A DNA stretch of 64,000 nt, from positions 62,001 through 126,000 of the forward strand of contig LLEY01000148.1 of NCBI GenBank assembly GCA_001414485.1, given 5' to 3'. Of the stretch, positions 63,809 through 64,000 are shown piece by piece. Both the position numbers and the translations under genes were made by a program. The first letter of the stretch is position 1. Each line of letters starts with the position of its first letter. The notes below the pieces were generated by a model, which made no database searches, had not been told where the DNA came from, and saw only the letters and a list, made by a program, of their open reading frames with translations. Source of the DNA: Calycina herbarum. Taxonomy: Eukaryota > Ascomycota > Leotiomycetes > Helotiales > Pezizellaceae.

Positions 63809-64000
63809 TGGTCCATCACTCTATTTCCCAAGAGATCCTCTCAAGCCACCGGGAAGATCAAGCACTTCTTTCTTCAATCTCTATTTCTATGCCATTTCTT
63901 TTCTTCTCACTGCCCCTCCCCTAGGCCTGGGCCTAGATTTTAACTTTCGAAACCACCCCTGTCTCCGCCTCCGTCGTCAGATCTTATCAAGCGTCCCCAC

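Larger units (their letters stand above)
62373..64000. other. Right-end non-coding region with repeats
   Basis: No supported gene. Frames at 62709-62921 and 63676-63943 are low-complexity. Contains imperfect direct repeats (62.6 and 63.0 kb) and an inverted repeat (63.58-63.81 kb). Confidence 0.5.

Noticed and set aside
1..64000. Secondary-metabolite cluster hypothesis (FAD oxidase, SDR, C6 regulators, lactamase-like gene)
   Set aside because: The genes are scattered over 48 kb with housekeeping and BTB genes between them, and no PKS, NRPS or terpene synthase is present.

Overview
The window looks like nuclear DNA of a filamentous ascomycete (Pezizomycotina). I favour Leotiomycetes, but that is inference. 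The evidence is monocistronic genes on both strands, short introns (about 45-75 nt) with GT...AG ends and TACTAAC-like branch sites, and a gene content of Zn2Cys6 and bZIP regulators, HET-domain proteins, fungal BTB/POZ proteins, a DUF6594 protein, a secreted berberine-bridge-type oxidase and a Prp24 of the filamentous-fungal type. No prokaryotic features, CRISPR array, rRNA or convincing tRNA were seen.

Layout. 0-13 kb is mostly housekeeping: the 3' end of a membrane-anchored protein, a TPR relic, mitochondrial ribosomal protein uL22m (MRPL22), divergent from splicing factor PRP24, then an AT-hook/bZIP regulator, a four-helix membrane protein, an SDR oxidoreductase and the U3 processome subunit UTP15. 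13-25 kb holds four BTB/POZ paralogues, all on the minus strand. They share a new-looking N-terminal motif and one of them is frameshifted. The block is interrupted by an AT-rich degenerate satellite and a decayed gene. 25.7-30.8 kb carries two divergent Zn2Cys6 regulators and a secreted protein. 32.5-36 kb is a decay zone: a DUF6594 gene with an in-frame TAG, a J-domain ORF cut by TAA, and a tandem retropepsin-like ORF cut by TGA. 36-43.7 kb has a HET protein, a DUF676-type lipase, a truncated STAND/prion-inhibition-like fragment and a two-frame gene with possible propeller-like repeats. 43.7-50 kb is gene-poor and repeat-bearing, with a 66-aa single-pass protein, a WW-domain protein and a 68-aa secreted protein. 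50.8-62.4 kb has a second HET protein with an internal 90-nt duplication, a clearly dead class C beta-lactamase-like gene, an AT-rich tandem repeat, a secreted FAD oxidase and a 1042-aa conserved fungal protein of unknown function. The right end is non-coding, with inverted and direct repeats.

How the genes relate. PRP24, UTP15 and MRPL22 are core RNA and translation functions and are not functionally linked here. The accessory part (BTB cluster, HET genes, lipase, STAND-like fragment, retropepsin, DUF6594) resembles the fast-evolving incompatibility and immunity-type repertoire of filamentous fungi. The many stop codons and frameshifts in it suggest rapid birth and death. Exon structures were assembled by eye from reading frame, splice-site and domain continuity, and no search or transcript data were available.
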